Both the position numbers and the translations under genes were made by a program. From NCBI GenBank assembly GCA_037976565.1, contig CP137683.1, forward strand, positions 13,907,699-13,971,698: DNA of 64,000 nt, written 5' to 3'. Positions 35,101 to 50,100 of the stretch are shown here, one piece after another (position 1 is the first letter of the stretch; each line of letters starts with the position of its first letter). Under the pieces are notes generated by a model, which did no database searches, was not told the DNA's origin, and saw nothing but the letters and a program-made list of their open reading frames with translations. Origin of the DNA: Mesocentrotus franciscanus (Eukaryota > Echinodermata > Echinoidea > Camarodonta > Strongylocentrotidae).

Positions 35101-38100
35101 CTACGACGACAGAAAAGACGACTGCAGTCGTGACAACAGAAAGTACCACAGCTGTCGAAGAGACAACCACCGTCATGACCACAACACCAGAAGTCACCAC
35201 CACTGAAACAACTACCACAATGACAACAACAACTCCAGGTATTCATCCTTTTCACATCCAAACAATCCCTTCATATTCCCAGTGTTAATCATGTTCAAAG
35301 TGAAAACATTTCTTTTTTTCGCTGGAAAGTTAATTTCAGCATCTAAATCCAGAAAAAGGTACGGTTTAGCAACGTATGATGGAGCTGAGGCCACACAAAG
35401 GTAACCATTTTCAGAAATTTAGATAGCACTTATTATATCGTGCATGATTATTCGTGCTTTTCCGCTTGTTGATTACGGTTTACCTCATGTTGCATTCTGG
35501 TAAAGCAGCACCTTTACAGCGCGCTACTGTGCCTAATTGCTGTGTGTCTCTTTTCTTTGACTGACATTTGATATCGTGTCAGGTGACTGCGCGGACAACC
35601 TGAGTGATGATAGTGAGCCGGATCCAGTAATCACCCTTCAGACATCCGAAATGGCTGATGGCACTCAAGCTCAAACTGTCACACTTTCCAGTGGGACCCC
35701 GTCAATCACCGTTCGATTCGGAAGCAGCGATTCTGGATACAAGGTCCTGACCACAGTGACTGCAGTCACTCTCAGTTTTGTCGATCCAACAACAGGGAAT
35801 GCGCCCACGCAGATTCGTCTCGACAGCGTTACTTATTCAAACGGAACGACAGCTCAGGACATTGGTGACGTTGACTCGACTGGCCCCAACACCGGAATGT
35901 TTAGACTTGGAGCACTCGGAGAAGAACCCGTTGACGCTTTGGTCTTTACCGTGCAAGACGGTCTCCTCAAGACACCTCTTCAGCGGACGTTGTCGTCAGA
36001 TTTGATGGATGCATCAAGACAGGTGAAAAAGACTTTCTTCATTAAAAAGTTTATGTACGTTAATAGGCCGGAATGGCAGTATAATCTTCACAATTTTACT
36101 TCAAGTCTTGTACCAGGCAAAACAAAGCCCTTTGGTTCTCGCCGCCCTTAACATTCCAATAATGTAATTACGTAGAAAAGTGAGAAGGACGAAGTTTAAT
36201 CCTTTTCTCCCGTTACTTTGTAGATGTACCAATAGGCCTACCGAGCCAAACTGAGCTTTACCACGACTAAAATATGCAAATCTGTGTACATAAGACGCTG
36301 ATTGAGGCTTTTCGTCTTCTTGCATATGCGCAATTGATAATTATTGATGTGTTCTTTTTTCTCCAAATGTGTATTGAAATACAGAGACCATATCTACTGT
36401 GGTGACCACGAGTCTTGCTACCACTACCACCCCAGCAACCACTACAACTCCGGCTACCACTACAACGACAGAAAAGACGACTACAGTCATGACAACAGGA
36501 AGTACCACAGCTATCGAAGAGACAACCACAGTCACCACAACGACACCTGAGGTCACCACCACTGAAACAACTACCACAATGGCTACAACCACTCCAGGTA
36601 TTAATCCTTTCCAAATCCGAATATTCACTTCATATTCACAGAGTAAAACATGTACAAAGTGATTCCACCTTTTATATTTCGTTGGAAAGGGATTTATCTT
36701 GAAGTATCTATACACAAAAAGCGGGGTAAGGGTTTAGCAACGCATGATGGATGTGGTGCTACAAAAATGTAACCATTTTCAGAAATTTTAGATGGCGCTA
36801 ATTACATCGTGCTTGATTATTCGTGCCTGAAATGACGCAAAGGCGTTTCCAATGAAATAGGAAAAGATACTCTGAACATTTTAGATAGAAAGGAATTGAT
36901 ATGAGAAAGTTATAGCAATAATTTTGTTCGTATTCGGGGTCACTATTTCAAGTACTTTCATGCATTTTGCAAGGCTCGATTAGAGATTTGAATTTAGAGT
37001 ATGGAAATGGTATTATGAAGGGCAGGTTATCCATCTCAGTAGAAAAGCAAATCCCTGGACTATCTAGAGCAATTTGTTACAAGTCTGTACTCTGTAGTAT
37101 CTAGCATAGTGGAGGTAGGCCGGCAGATATAAAGGCAAGAAAGCAGAACTAAAAGGGACTAAATAGCGCCTGGGTGATTATGCATGAGTAATTTTAGAAA
37201 TAAATGAAGAGCTCAGTAACCCTGATGTCGATGATATGCTAACGTATATGCATTGGGAAATTTGAACGGAATATGAATAGATGAATAGACCTAGAAAGGG
37301 CTCCCAAGCACTTTAAAAGAGTGGGATTTTAGAAGAAGAAGAAGGAGAAAATAGGTATAAAAAACACGTTGAATGAGTAAAAGGCATGGACAAGGGCGCC
37401 AATGCAATTCTAATTACGATAACAATAATTATAATAATAGCATTAACATTAAAGGTGTTTTCCTCATAAAGAACACAAGTCGGGCAGATCGTGACGGTCT
37501 TGAGGCTTCAACATCAGTACCCTGGTCATGGCCGAGTGGCCAAATATGTAGCGCTCTAGCATATTGTGTTAACCGTTAACACCTGGCTGGAGAATGGCAA
37601 ATGTGGATTATCGCCCTGCAAATGGATTTTAATGTTCGGCTTGGATTCAACCCCCTAAACCTTGGATTGAGAGATACATGAATAAATCATTATACCACCA
37701 CATTCCAAGTTGTTCATGTTCCTGATTGTACACTCTTTTTCAATATGTTCCTCATGCTACACAGGAGAGGTTCAACATGTTACAAAGATTCAAACTTTAT
37801 ATTCAATTTCTTGTTGGTACTACACTAAAACGGATAACTCTCTTTCCCTTATTTTCAAGGGAAGTAAAAGAGTAGTGCCAGATTTTGATTATCTATCAAC
37901 AATCCCTCATTTATGTTGAAGATCATTTCAAATTTATACATCACTTAAACGAATAACCATTCCCTCCTATCTCATTCAACAGAACCAACTGAAAAGAGCG
38001 ACACCGGTACGTACAAAAGTCATTTTTTAAATATATAATCTCATCTCGATTTGGATTTGGATTTGATAGGAACTCTAAGCTGGATCATCAACAGACCGGA

Positions 38101-41100
38101 TATGGTACCTCTATATGGGCGCTTTAAACTAACGTATATCACTTTGAGACACAGATAGGCGATTTTAGTCGCACCGATCATAAAACAGTCTCTTAAATAT
38201 GGAAAGGATGTGTGCGTGCAAATGGGCCATCAAAATTCTGTTCAGTACATGTGGTTATTCTACATGACAATGCGTTTCGAAAGAAAAACCCTCTGACTTC
38301 AAAGAAGACGGCCATTCAACAAAAAGCTGTTAATGCGGTTTTGTCTCCTGTAGAGTTGGGAGGGAAGACAATTTACATAGTAACAATTTCACATTATAAG
38401 CAGAATATTTCCTCCGGAAATGACCTGATACAACGGCAGGAATTAAGAAATAACCTCATAATACCCTCGGTATTGACGTGTCTGCAAAAGGAGTCAAGTT
38501 TTCGAACATCATTTTAGGTTGGTCGCATTCATGAGGTTTGGGATATTGGAACGATGGGACTTCGCATGGTCTAATTCCTATATAAATATGTGTTGACATA
38601 GGAATTCAACTGGCATTTCTCTTCAATCGTTTTGTCCCATTCTTGCTGCACTCATGTCACAGAAACTACCACACAGAGGAGACGAACTACAGCTGTGACT
38701 ACTCCCACCACATCAAGCAGTGAGACTACCACCATGTCTACAACTACTATTGGCCAAACAACGCCTGGTAGGATTTTTGAATTTTGTGTACACTTCCTTT
38801 TTGCCTTATGGATAACTTGTTTAGGAAATCAAAGTCAGGTGACTTTACACATTTCCAACTTCTTACCATTTTTTCCTTAATCCCCGTTTACAATGTGGTT
38901 TAAATGTGCGCCAATACTAAATTTCTGTCGAAGTCAGCGACAGGTATCCATTTCTGAACACTCCATATACCCCGTATTCAAATATAGGGATGTAAGTTGA
39001 TCACATTCTGTCCCTGCTCTGTTCTGCTTGTTGATTCCAGTAAACCTCATATTGCATTCTGCAAATGAGAATGCAAGATAATATAGAAACATTACAGGGC
39101 GCCACTGTGCCTTATTGCTGTGTGTCCTTTTTCTTTTCTGCGACATTTGATATCGTGCCAGGTGACTGCGTGGACAACCTGAGCGATGATAGTGAGCCGG
39201 ATCCAGTGATCACCCTTCAGACACCCGAAATGACTGATGGCACTCAAGCTCAAACTGTCACACTTTCCAGTGGGACCCCGTCCATCACCGTTCGATTCGG
39301 AAGCAGCGATTCTGGATACATGGTCCTGACCAGAGTGACTGCCGTCACTCTCAGTTTTGTCGATCCAACAACAGGAAATACGCCCACGCAGATTCGTCTC
39401 GACAGCGTCACTTTTTCAAACGGAACGACAGCTCAGGACATTGGCGAAGTTGACTCGACTGGCCCCAACACCGGAATGTTTAGACTTGGAGCACTCGGAG
39501 AGGAACCCATTGACGCTTTGGTCTTTACCGTGCAGGACGGTCTCCCTCAAGACACCTCTTCAGTGGACGTTCTCGTCAGATTTGAAGGATGCATCAAGAC
39601 AGGTGAATGAAACTTTTCTTTATCAAATAGTTTATGTAGGTTAATGGGCCGGATGGGCAGTATAACCTCCGGAATCTTTCTCCAAGTCTTGTATCACGCA
39701 AACCTAGAACCTGTGGTTCTTGCCATCTATAACATTTCAAAATGTAACTTAATAGAAAAATTAAAAGGATGAAGTTTGATCCTTTTCTCCAGTTACTTTC
39801 TAGATGTACCAATACCGCGCCAGAATGAGCATTACCTCAGTTGAAATATGCAAATTTGTGTACGCAAGACGCTGATCGAAGTATTTCATCTTATGGAATA
39901 TGCAAAATTGAATATTTTTGTTTTTCTCCCCAAATGTGTATTAAAATACAGAGGCCATATCTACTGTGGTGACCACGAGTGTTGCTACCACTACTACCCC
40001 AGCAACCACTACAACTCCGGCTACCACTACGACGACAGAAAAGACGACTGCAGTCGTGACAACAGAAAGTACCACAGCTGTCGAAGAGACAACCACCGTC
40101 ATGACCACAACACCAGAAGTCACCACCACTGAAACAACTACCACAATGACAACAACAACTCCAGGTATTCATCCTTTTCACATCCAAACAATCCCTTCAT
40201 ATTCCCAGTGTTAATCATGTTCAAAGTGAAAACATTTCTTTTTTTTTCGCTGGAAAGTTAATTTCCTCAGCATCTAAATCCAGAAAAAAGGTACGGTTTA
40301 GCAACGTATGATGGAGCTGAGGCCACACAAAGGTAACCATTTTCAGAAATTTAGATAGCACTTATTATATCGTGCATGATTATTCGTGCTTTTCCGCTTG
40401 TTGATTACGGTTTACCTCATGTTGCATTCTGGTAAAGCAGCACCTTTACAGCGCGCTACTGTGCCTAATTGCTGTGTGTCTCTTTTCTTTTGACTGACAT
40501 TTGATATCGTGTCAGGTGACTGCGCGGACAACCTGAGTGATGATAGTGAGCCGGATCCAGTAATCACCCTTCAGACATCCGAAATGGCTGATGGCACTCA
40601 AGCTCAAACTGTCACACTTTCCAGTGGGACCCCGTCAATCACCGTTCGATTCGGAAGCAGCGATTCTGGATACAAGGTCCTGACCACAGTGACTGCAGTC
40701 ACTCTCAGTTTTGTCGATCCAACAACAGGGAATGCGCCCACGCAGATTCGTCTCGACAGCGTTACTTATTCAAACGGAACGACAGCTCAGGACATTGGTG
40801 ACGTTGACTCGACTGGCCCCAACACCGGAATGTTTAGACTTGGAGCACTCGGAGAAGAACCCGTTGACGCTTTGGTCTTTACCGTGCAAGACGGTCTCCT
40901 CAAGACACCTCTTCAGCGGACGTTGTCGTCAGATTTGATGGATGCATCAAGACAGGTGAAAAGACTTTCTTCATTAAAAAGTTTATGTACGTTAATAGGC
41001 CGGAATGGCAGTATAATCTTCACAATTTTACTTCAAGTCTTGTACCAGGCAAAACAAAGCCCTTTGGTTCTCGCCGCCCTTAACATTCCAATAATGTAAT

Positions 41101-44100
41101 TACGTAGAAAAGTGAGAAGGACGAAGTTTAATCCTTTTCTCCCGTTACTTTGTAGATGTACCAATAGGCCTACCGAGCCAAACTGAGCTTTACCACGACT
41201 AAAATATGCAAATCTGTGTACATAAGACGCTGATTGAGGCTTTTCGTCTTCTTGCATATGCGCAATTGATAATTATTGATGTGTTCTTTTTTCTCCAAAT
41301 GTGTATTGAAATACAGAGACCATATCTACTGTGGTGACCACGAGTCTTGCTACCACTACCACCCCAGCAACCACTACAACTCCGGCTACCACTACAACGA
41401 CAGAAAAGACGACTACAGTCATGACAACAGGAAGTACCACAGCTATCGAAGAGACAACCACAGTCACCACAACGACACCTGAGGTCACCACCACTGAAAC
41501 AACTACCACAATGGCTACAACCACTCCAGGTATTAATCCTTTCCAAATCCGAATAATCACTTCATATTCACAGAGTAAAACATGTACAAAGTGATTCCAC
41601 CTTTTATATTTCGTTGGAAAGGGATTTATCTTGAAGTATCTATACACAAAAAGCGGGGTAAGGGTTTAGCAACGCATGATGGATGTGGTGCTACAAAAAT
41701 GTAACCATTTTCAGAAATTTTAGATGGCGCTAATTACATCGTGCTTGATTATTCGTGCCTGAAATGACGCAAAGGCGTTTCCAATGAAATAGGAAAAGAT
41801 ACTCTGAACATTTTAGATAGAAAGGAATTGATATGAGAAAGTTATAGCAATAATTTTGTTCGTATTCGGGGTCACTATTTCAAGTACTTTCATGCATTTT
41901 GCAAGGCTCGATTAGAGATTTGAATTTAGAGTATGGAAATGGTATTATGAAGGGCAGGTTATCCATCTCAGTAGAAAAAGCAAATCCCTGGACTATCTAG
42001 AGCAATTTGTTACAAGTCTGTACTCTGTAGTATCTAGCATAGTGGAGGTAGGCCGGCAGATATAAAGGCAAGAAAGCAGAACTAAAAGGGACTAAATAGC
42101 GCCTGGGTGATTATGCATGAGTAATTTTAGAAATAAATGAAGAGCTCAGTAACCCCGATGTCGATGATATGCTAACGTATATGCATTGGGAAATTTGAAC
42201 GGAATATGAATAGATGAATAGACCTAGAAAGGGCTCCCAAGCACTTTAAAAGAGTGGGATTTTAGAAGAAGAAGAAGGAGAAAAATAGGTATAAAAAACA
42301 CGTTGAATGAGTAAAAGGCATGGACAAGGGCGCCAATGCAATTCTAATTACGATAACAATAATTATAATAATAGCATTAACATTAAAGGTGTTTTCCTCA
42401 TAAAGAACACAAGTCGGGCAGATCGTGACGGTCTTGAGGCTTCAACATCAGTACCCTGGTCATGGCCGAGTGGCCAAATATGTAGCGCTCTAGCATATTG
42501 TGTTAACCGTTAACACCTGGCTGGAGAATGGCAAATGTGGATTATCGCCCTGCAAATGGATTTTAATGTTCGGCTTGGATTCAACCCCCTAAACCTTGGA
42601 TTGAGAGATACATGAATAAATCATTATACCACCACATTCCAAGTTGTTCATGTTCCTGATTGTACACTCTTTTTCAATATGTTCCTCATGCTACACAGGA
42701 GAGGTTCAACATGTTACAAAGATTCAAACTTTATATTCAATTTCTTGTTGGTACTACACTAAAACGGATAACTCTCTTTCCCTTATTTTCAAGGGAAGTA
42801 AAAGAGTAGTGCCAGATTTTGATTATCTATCAACAATCCCTCATTTATGTTGAAGATCATTTCAAATTTATACATCACTTAAACGAATAACCATTCCCTC
42901 CTATCTCATTCAACAGAACCAACTGAAAAGGGCGACACCGGTACGTACAAAAGTCATTTTTTAAATATATAATCTCATCTCGATTTGGATTTGGATTTGA
43001 TAGGAACTCTAAGCTGGATCATCAACAGACCGGATATGGTACCTCTATATGGGCGCTTTAAACTAACGTATATCACTTTGAGACACAGATAGGCGATTTT
43101 AGTCGCACCGATCATAAACAGTCTCTTAAATATGGAAAGGATGTGTGCGTGCAAATGGGCCATCAAAATTCTGTTCAGTACATGTGGTTATTCTACATGA
43201 CAATGCGTTTCGAAAGAAAAACCTCTGACTTCAAAGAAGACGGCCATTCAACAAAAAGCTGTTAATGCGGTTTTGTCTCCTGTAGAGTTGGGAGGGAAGA
43301 CAATTTACATAGTAACAATTTCACATTATAAGCAGAATATTTCCTCCGGAAATGACCTGATACAACGGCAGGAATTAAGAAATAACCTCATAATACCCTC
43401 GGTATTGACGTGTCTGCAAAAGGAGTCAAGTTTTCGAACATCATTTTAGGTTGGTCGCATTCATGAGGTTTGGGATATTGGAACGATGGGACTTCGCATG
43501 GTCTAATTCCTATATAAATATGTGTTGACATAGGAATTCAACTGGCATTTCTCTTCAATCGTTTTGTCCCATTCTTGCTGCACTCATGTCACAGAAACTA
43601 CCACACAGAGGAGACGAACTACAGCTGTGACTACTCCCACCACATCAAGCAGTGAGACTACCACCATGTCTACAACTACTATTGGCCAAACAACGCCTGG
43701 TAGGATTTTTGAATTTTGTGTACACTTCCTTTTTGCCTTATGGATAACTTGTTTAGGAAATCAAAGTCAGGTGACTTTACACATTTCCAACTTCTTACCA
43801 TTTTTTCCTTAATCCCCGTTTACAATGTGGTTTAAATGTGCGCCAATACTAAATTTCTGTCGAAGTCAGCGACAGGTATCCATTTCTGAACACTCCATAT
43901 ACCCCGTATTCAAATATAGGGATGTGTAAGTTGATCACATTCTGTCCCTGCTCTGTTCTGCTTGTTGATTCCAGTAAACCTCATATTGCATTCTGCAAAT
44001 GAGAATGCAAGATAATATAGAAACATTACAGGGCGCCACTGTGCCTTATTGCTGTGTGTCCTTTTTTCTTTTCTGCGACATTTGATATCGTGCCAGGTGA

Positions 44101-47100
44101 CTGCGTGGACAACCTGAGCGATGATAGTGAGCCGGATCCAGTGATCACCCTTCAGACACCCGAAATGACTGATGGCACTCAAGCTCAAACTGTCACACTT
44201 TCCAGTGGGACCCCGTCCATCACCGTTCGATTCGGAAGCAGCGATTCTGGATACATGGTCCTGACCAGAGTGACTGCCGTCACTCTCAGTTTTGTCGATC
44301 CAACAACAGGAAATACGCCCACGCAGATTCGTCTCGACAGCGTCACTTTTCAAACGGAACGACAGCTCAGGACATTGGCGAAGTTGACTCGACTGGCCCC
44401 AACACCGGAATGTTTAGACTTGGAGCACTCGGAGAAGAACCCATTGACGCTTTGGTCTTTACCGTGCAGGACGGTCTCCTCAAGACACCTCTTCAGTGGA
44501 CGTTGTCGTCAGATTTGAAGGATGCATCAAGACAGGTGAATAAACTTTTCTTTATCAAATAGTTTATGTAGGTTAATGGGCCGGATGGGCAGTATAACCT
44601 CCGGAATCTATCTCCAAGTCTTGTATCAAGCAAACCTAGAACCTGTGGTTCTTGCCATCTATAACATTTCAAAATGTAACTTAATAGAAAAATTAAAAGG
44701 ATGAAGTTTGATCCTTTTCTCCAGTTACTTTCTAGATGTACCAATACCGCGCCAGAATGAGCATTACCTCAGTTGAAATATGCAAATTTGTGTACGCAAG
44801 ACGCTGATCGAAGTATTTCATCTTATGGAATATGCAAAATTGAATATTTTTGTTTTTCTCCCCAAATGTGTATTAAAATACAGAGGCCATATCTACTGTG
44901 GTGACCACGAGTGTTGCTACCACTACTACCCCAGCAACCACTACAACTCCGGCTACCACTACGACGACAGAAAAGACGACTGCAGTCGTGACAACAGAAA
45001 GTACCACAGCTGTCGAAGAGACAACCACCGTCATGACCACAACACCAGAAGTCACCACCACTGAAACAACTACCACAATGACAACAACAACTCCAGGTAT
45101 TCATCCTTTTCACATCCAAACAATCCCTTCATATTCCCAGTGTTAATCATGTTCAAAGTGAAAACATTTCTTTTTTTCGCTGGAAAGTTAATTTCCTCAG
45201 CATCTAAATCCAGAAAAAAGGTACGGTTTAGCAACGTATGATGGAGCTGAGGCCACACAAAGGTAACCATTTTCAGAAATTTAGATAGCACTTATTATAT
45301 CGTGCATGATTATTCGTGCTTTTCCGCTTGTTGATTACGGTTTACCTCATGTTGCATTCTGGTAAAGCAGCACCTTTACAGCGCGCTACTGTGCCTAATT
45401 GCTGTGTGTCTCTTTTCTTTTGACTGACATTTGATATCGTGTCAGGTGACTGCGCGGACAACCTGAGTGATGATAGTGAGCCGGATCCAGTAATCACCCT
45501 TCAGACATCCGAAATGGCTGATGGCACTCAAGCTCAAACTGTCACACTTTCCAGTGGGACCCCGTCAATCACCGTTCGATTCGGAAGCAGCGATTCTGGA
45601 TACAAGGTCCTGACCACAGTGACTGCAGTCACTCTCAGTTTTGTCGATCCAACAACAGGGAATGCGCCCACGCAGATTCGTCTCGACAGCGTTACTTATT
45701 CAAACGGAACGACAGCTCAGGACATTGGTGACGTTGACTCGACTGGCCCCAACACCGGAATGTTTAGACTTGGAGCACTCGGAGAAGAACCCGTTGACGC
45801 TTTGGTCTTTACCGTGCAGGACGGTCTCCTCAAGACACCTCTTCAGCGGACGTTGTCGTCAGATTTGATGGATGCATCAAGACAGGTGAAAAGACTTTCT
45901 TCATTAAAAAGTTTATGTACGTTAATAGGCCGGAATGGCAGTATAATCTTCACAATTTTACTTCAAGTCTTGTACCAGGCAAACCAAAGCCCTTTGGTTC
46001 TCGCCACCCTTAACATTTCAATAATGTAATTACGTAGAAAAGTGAGAAGGACGAAGTTTAATCCTTTTCTCCCGTTACTTTGTAGATGTACCAATAGGCC
46101 TACCGAGCCAAACTGAGCTTTACCACGACTAAAATATGCAAATCTGTGTACATAAGACGCTGATTGAGGCTTTTCGTCTTCTTGCATATGCGCAATTGAT
46201 AATTATTGATGTGTTCTTTTTTCTCCAAATGTGTATTGAAATACAGAGACCATATCTACTGTGGTGACCACGAGTCTTGCTACCACTACCACCCCAGCAA
46301 CCACTACAACTCCGGCTACCACTACAACGACAGAAAAGACGACTACAGTCATGACAACAGGAAGTACCACAGCTATCGAAGAGACAACCACAGTCACCAC
46401 AACGACACCTGAGGTCACCACCACTGAAACAACTACCACAATGGCTACAACCACTCCAGGTATTAATCCTTTCCAAATCCGAATAATCACTTCATATTCA
46501 CAGAGTAAAACATGTACAAAGTGATTCCACCTTTTATATTTCGTTGGAAAGGGATTGATCTTGAAGTATCTATATACAAAAAGCGGGGTAAGGGTTTAGC
46601 AACGTATGATGGATGTGGTGCTACAAAAATGTAACCATTTTCAGAAATTTTAGATGGCGCTAATTACATCGTGCTTGATTATTCGTGCCTGAAATGACGC
46701 AAAGGCGTTTCCAATGAAATAGGAAAAGATACTCTGAACATTTTAGATAGAAAGGAATTGATATGAGAAAGTTATAGCAATAATTTTGTTCGTATTCGGG
46801 GTCACTATTTCAAGTACTTTCATGCATTTTGCAAGGCTCGATTAGGATTTGAATTTAGAGTATGGAAATGGTATTATGAAGGGCAGGTTATCCATCTCAG
46901 TAGAAAAGCAAATCCCTGGACTATCTAGAGCAATTTGTTACAAGTCTGTACTCTGTAGTATCTAGCATAATGGAGGTAGGCCGGCAGATATAAAGGCAAG
47001 AAAGCAGAACTAAAAGGGACTAAATAGCGCCTGGGTGATTATGCATGAGTAATTTTGGAAAAAAATGAAGAGCTCAGTAACCCTGATGTCGATGATATGC

Positions 47101-50100
47101 TAACGTATATGCATTGGGAAATTTGAACGGAATATGAATAGATGAATAGACCTAGAAAGGGCTCCCAAGCACTTTAAAAGAGTGGGATTTTAGAAGAAGG
47201 AGAAAATAGGTATAAAAAACACGTTGAATGAGTAAAAGGCATGGACAAGGGCGCCAATGCAATTCTAATTACGATAACAATAATTATAATAATAGCATTA
47301 ACATTAAAGGTGTTTTCCTCATAAAGAACACAAGTCGGGCAGATCGTGACGGTCTTGAGGCTTCAACATCAGTACCCTGGTCATGGCCGAGTGGCCAAAT
47401 ATGTAGCGCTCTAGCATATTGTGTTAACCGTTAACACCTGGCTGGAGAATGGCAAATGTGGATTATCGCCCTGCAAAGGGATTTAATGTTCGGCTTGGAT
47501 TCAACCCCCTAAACCTTGGATTGAGAGATACATGAATAAATCATTATACCACCACTTTCCAAGTAGTTCAAGTTCCTGATTGTACACTCTTTTTCAATAT
47601 GTTCCCTCATGCTACACAGGAGAGGTTCAACATGTTACAAAGATTCAAACTTTATATTCAATTTCTTGTTGGTACTACACTAAAACGGATAACTCTCTTT
47701 CCCTTATTTTCAAGGGAAGTAAAAGAGTAGTGCCAGATTTTGATTATCTATCAACAATCCCTCATTTATGTTGAAGATCATTTCAAATTTATACATCACT
47801 TAAACGAATAACCATTCCCTCCTATCTCATTCAACAGAACCAACTGAAAAGGGCGACACCGGTACGTACAAAAGTCATTTTTTAAATATATAATCTCATC
47901 TCGATTTGGATTTGGATTTGATAGGAACTCTAAGCTGGATCATCAACAGACCGGATATGGTACCTCTATATGGGCGCTTTAAACTAACGTATATCACTTT
48001 GAGACACAGATAGGCGATTTTAGTCGCACCGATCATAGAACAGTCTCTTAAATATGGAAAAGATGTGTGCGTGTAAATGGGCCATCAAAATTATGTTCAG
48101 TACATGTGGTTATTCTACATGACAATGCGTTTCGAAAGAAAAACCCTCTGACTTCAAAGAAGACGGCCATTCAACAAAAAGCTGTTAATGCGGTGTTGTC
48201 TCCTGTAGAGTTGGGAGGGAAGACAATTTACATAGTAACAATTTCACATTATAAGCAGAATATTTCCCTCCGGAAATGACCTGATACAACGGCAGGAATT
48301 AAGAAATAACCTCATAATACCCTCGGTATTGACGTGTCTGCAAAAGGAGTCAAGTTTTCGAACATCATTTTAGGTTGGTCGCATTCATGAGGTTTGGGAT
48401 ATTGGAACGATGGGACTTCGCATGGTCTAATTCCTATATAAATATGTGTTGACATAGGAATTCAACTGGCATTTCTCTTCAATCGTTTTGTCCCATTCTT
48501 GCTGCACTCATGTCACAGAAACTACCACACAGAGGAGACGAACTACAGCTGTGACTACTCCCACCACATCAAGCAGTGAGACTACCACCATGTCTACAAC
48601 TACTATTGGCCAAACAACGCCTGGTAGGATTTTTGAATTTTGTGTACACTTCCTTTTTGCCTTATGGATAACTTGTTTAGGAAATCAAAGTCAGGTGACT
48701 TTACACATTTCCAACTTCTTACCATTTTTCCTTAATCCCCGTTTACAATGTGGTTTAAATGTGCGCCAATACTAAATTTCTGTCGAAGTCAGCGACAGGT
48801 ATCCATTTCTGAACACTCCATATACCCCGTATTCAAATATAGGGATGTGTAAGTTGATCACATTCTGTCCCTGCTCTGTTCTGCTTGTTGATTCCAGTAA
48901 ACCTCATATTGCATTCTGCAAATGAGAATGCAAGATAATATAGAAACATTACAGGGCGCCACTGTGCCTTATTGCTGTGTGTCCTTTTTTCTTTTCTGCG
49001 ACATTTGATATCGTGCCAGGTGACTGCGTGGACAACCTGAGCGATGATAGTGAGCCGGATCCAGTGATCACCCTTCAGACACCCGAAATGACTGATGGCA
49101 CTCAAGCTCAAACTGTCACACTTTCCAGTGGGACCCCGTCCATCACCGTTCGATTCGGAAGCAGCGATTCTGGATACATGGTCCTGACCAGAGTGACTGC
49201 CGTTACTCTCAGTTTTGTCGATCCAACAACAGGAAATACGCCCACGCAAATTCGTCTCGACAGCGTCACTTTTCAAACGGAACGACAGCTCAGGACATTG
49301 GCGAAGTTGACTCGACTGGCCCCAACACCGGAATGTTTAGACTTGGAGCACTCGGAGAAGAACCCATTGACGCTTTGGCCTTTACCGTGCAGGACGGTCT
49401 CCCTCAAGACACCTCTTCAGTGGACGTTGTCGTCAGATTTGAAGGATGCATCAAGACAGGTGAATACAACTTTTCTTTATCAAATAGTTTATGTAGGTTA
49501 ATGGGCCGGATGGGCAGTAAAACCTCCGGAATCTATCTCCAAGTCTTGTATCAAGCAAACCTAGAACCTGTGGTTCTTGCCATCTATAACATTTCAAAAT
49601 GTAACTTAATAGAAAAATTAAAAGGATGAAGTTTGATCCTTTTCTCCAGTTACTTTCTAGATGTACCAATACCGCGCCAGAATGAGCATTACCTCAGTTG
49701 AAATATGCAAATTTGTGTACGCAAGACGCTGATCGAAGTATTTCATCTTATGGAATATGCAAAATTGAATATTTTTTGTTTTTTCTCCCCCAAATGTGTA
49801 TTAAAATACAGAGGCCATATCTACTGTGGTGACCACGAGTGTTGCTACCACTACTACCCCAGCAACCACTACAACTCCGGCTACCACTACGACGACAGAA
49901 AAGACGACTGCAGTCGTGACAACAGAAAGTACCACAGCTGTCGAAGAGACAACCACCGTCATGACCACAACACCAGAAGTCACCACCACTGAAACAACTA
50001 CCACAATGACAACAACAACTCCAGGTATTCATCCTTTTCACATCCAAACAATCCCTTCATATTCCCAGTGTTAATCATGTTCAAAGTGAAAACATTTCTT

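Larger units (their letters stand above)
31460..36384 (+). repeat. Tandem cassette unit 2 (4925 bp)
   Basis: Exons: T' 31460-31672, P 33054-33077, Q 33733-33837, Da 34233-34673, T 35026-35238, Db 35583-36022. P reads EKSD, shared only with unit 3. Db is one base short. Confidence 0.9.
36385..41316 (+). repeat. Tandem cassette unit 3 (4932 bp)
   Basis: Exons: T' 36385-36597, P 37983-38006 (EKSD), Q 38663-38767, Da 39162-39602, T 39952-40164, Db 40516-40955. Db is one base short. Confidence 0.9.
41317..46246 (+). repeat. Tandem cassette unit 4 (4930 bp)
   Basis: Exons: T' 41317-41529, P 42917-42940, Q 43595-43699, Da 44097-44535, T 44884-45096, Db 45446-45885. Da is two bases short and Db one base short: the most damaged unit. 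Confidence 0.9.
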
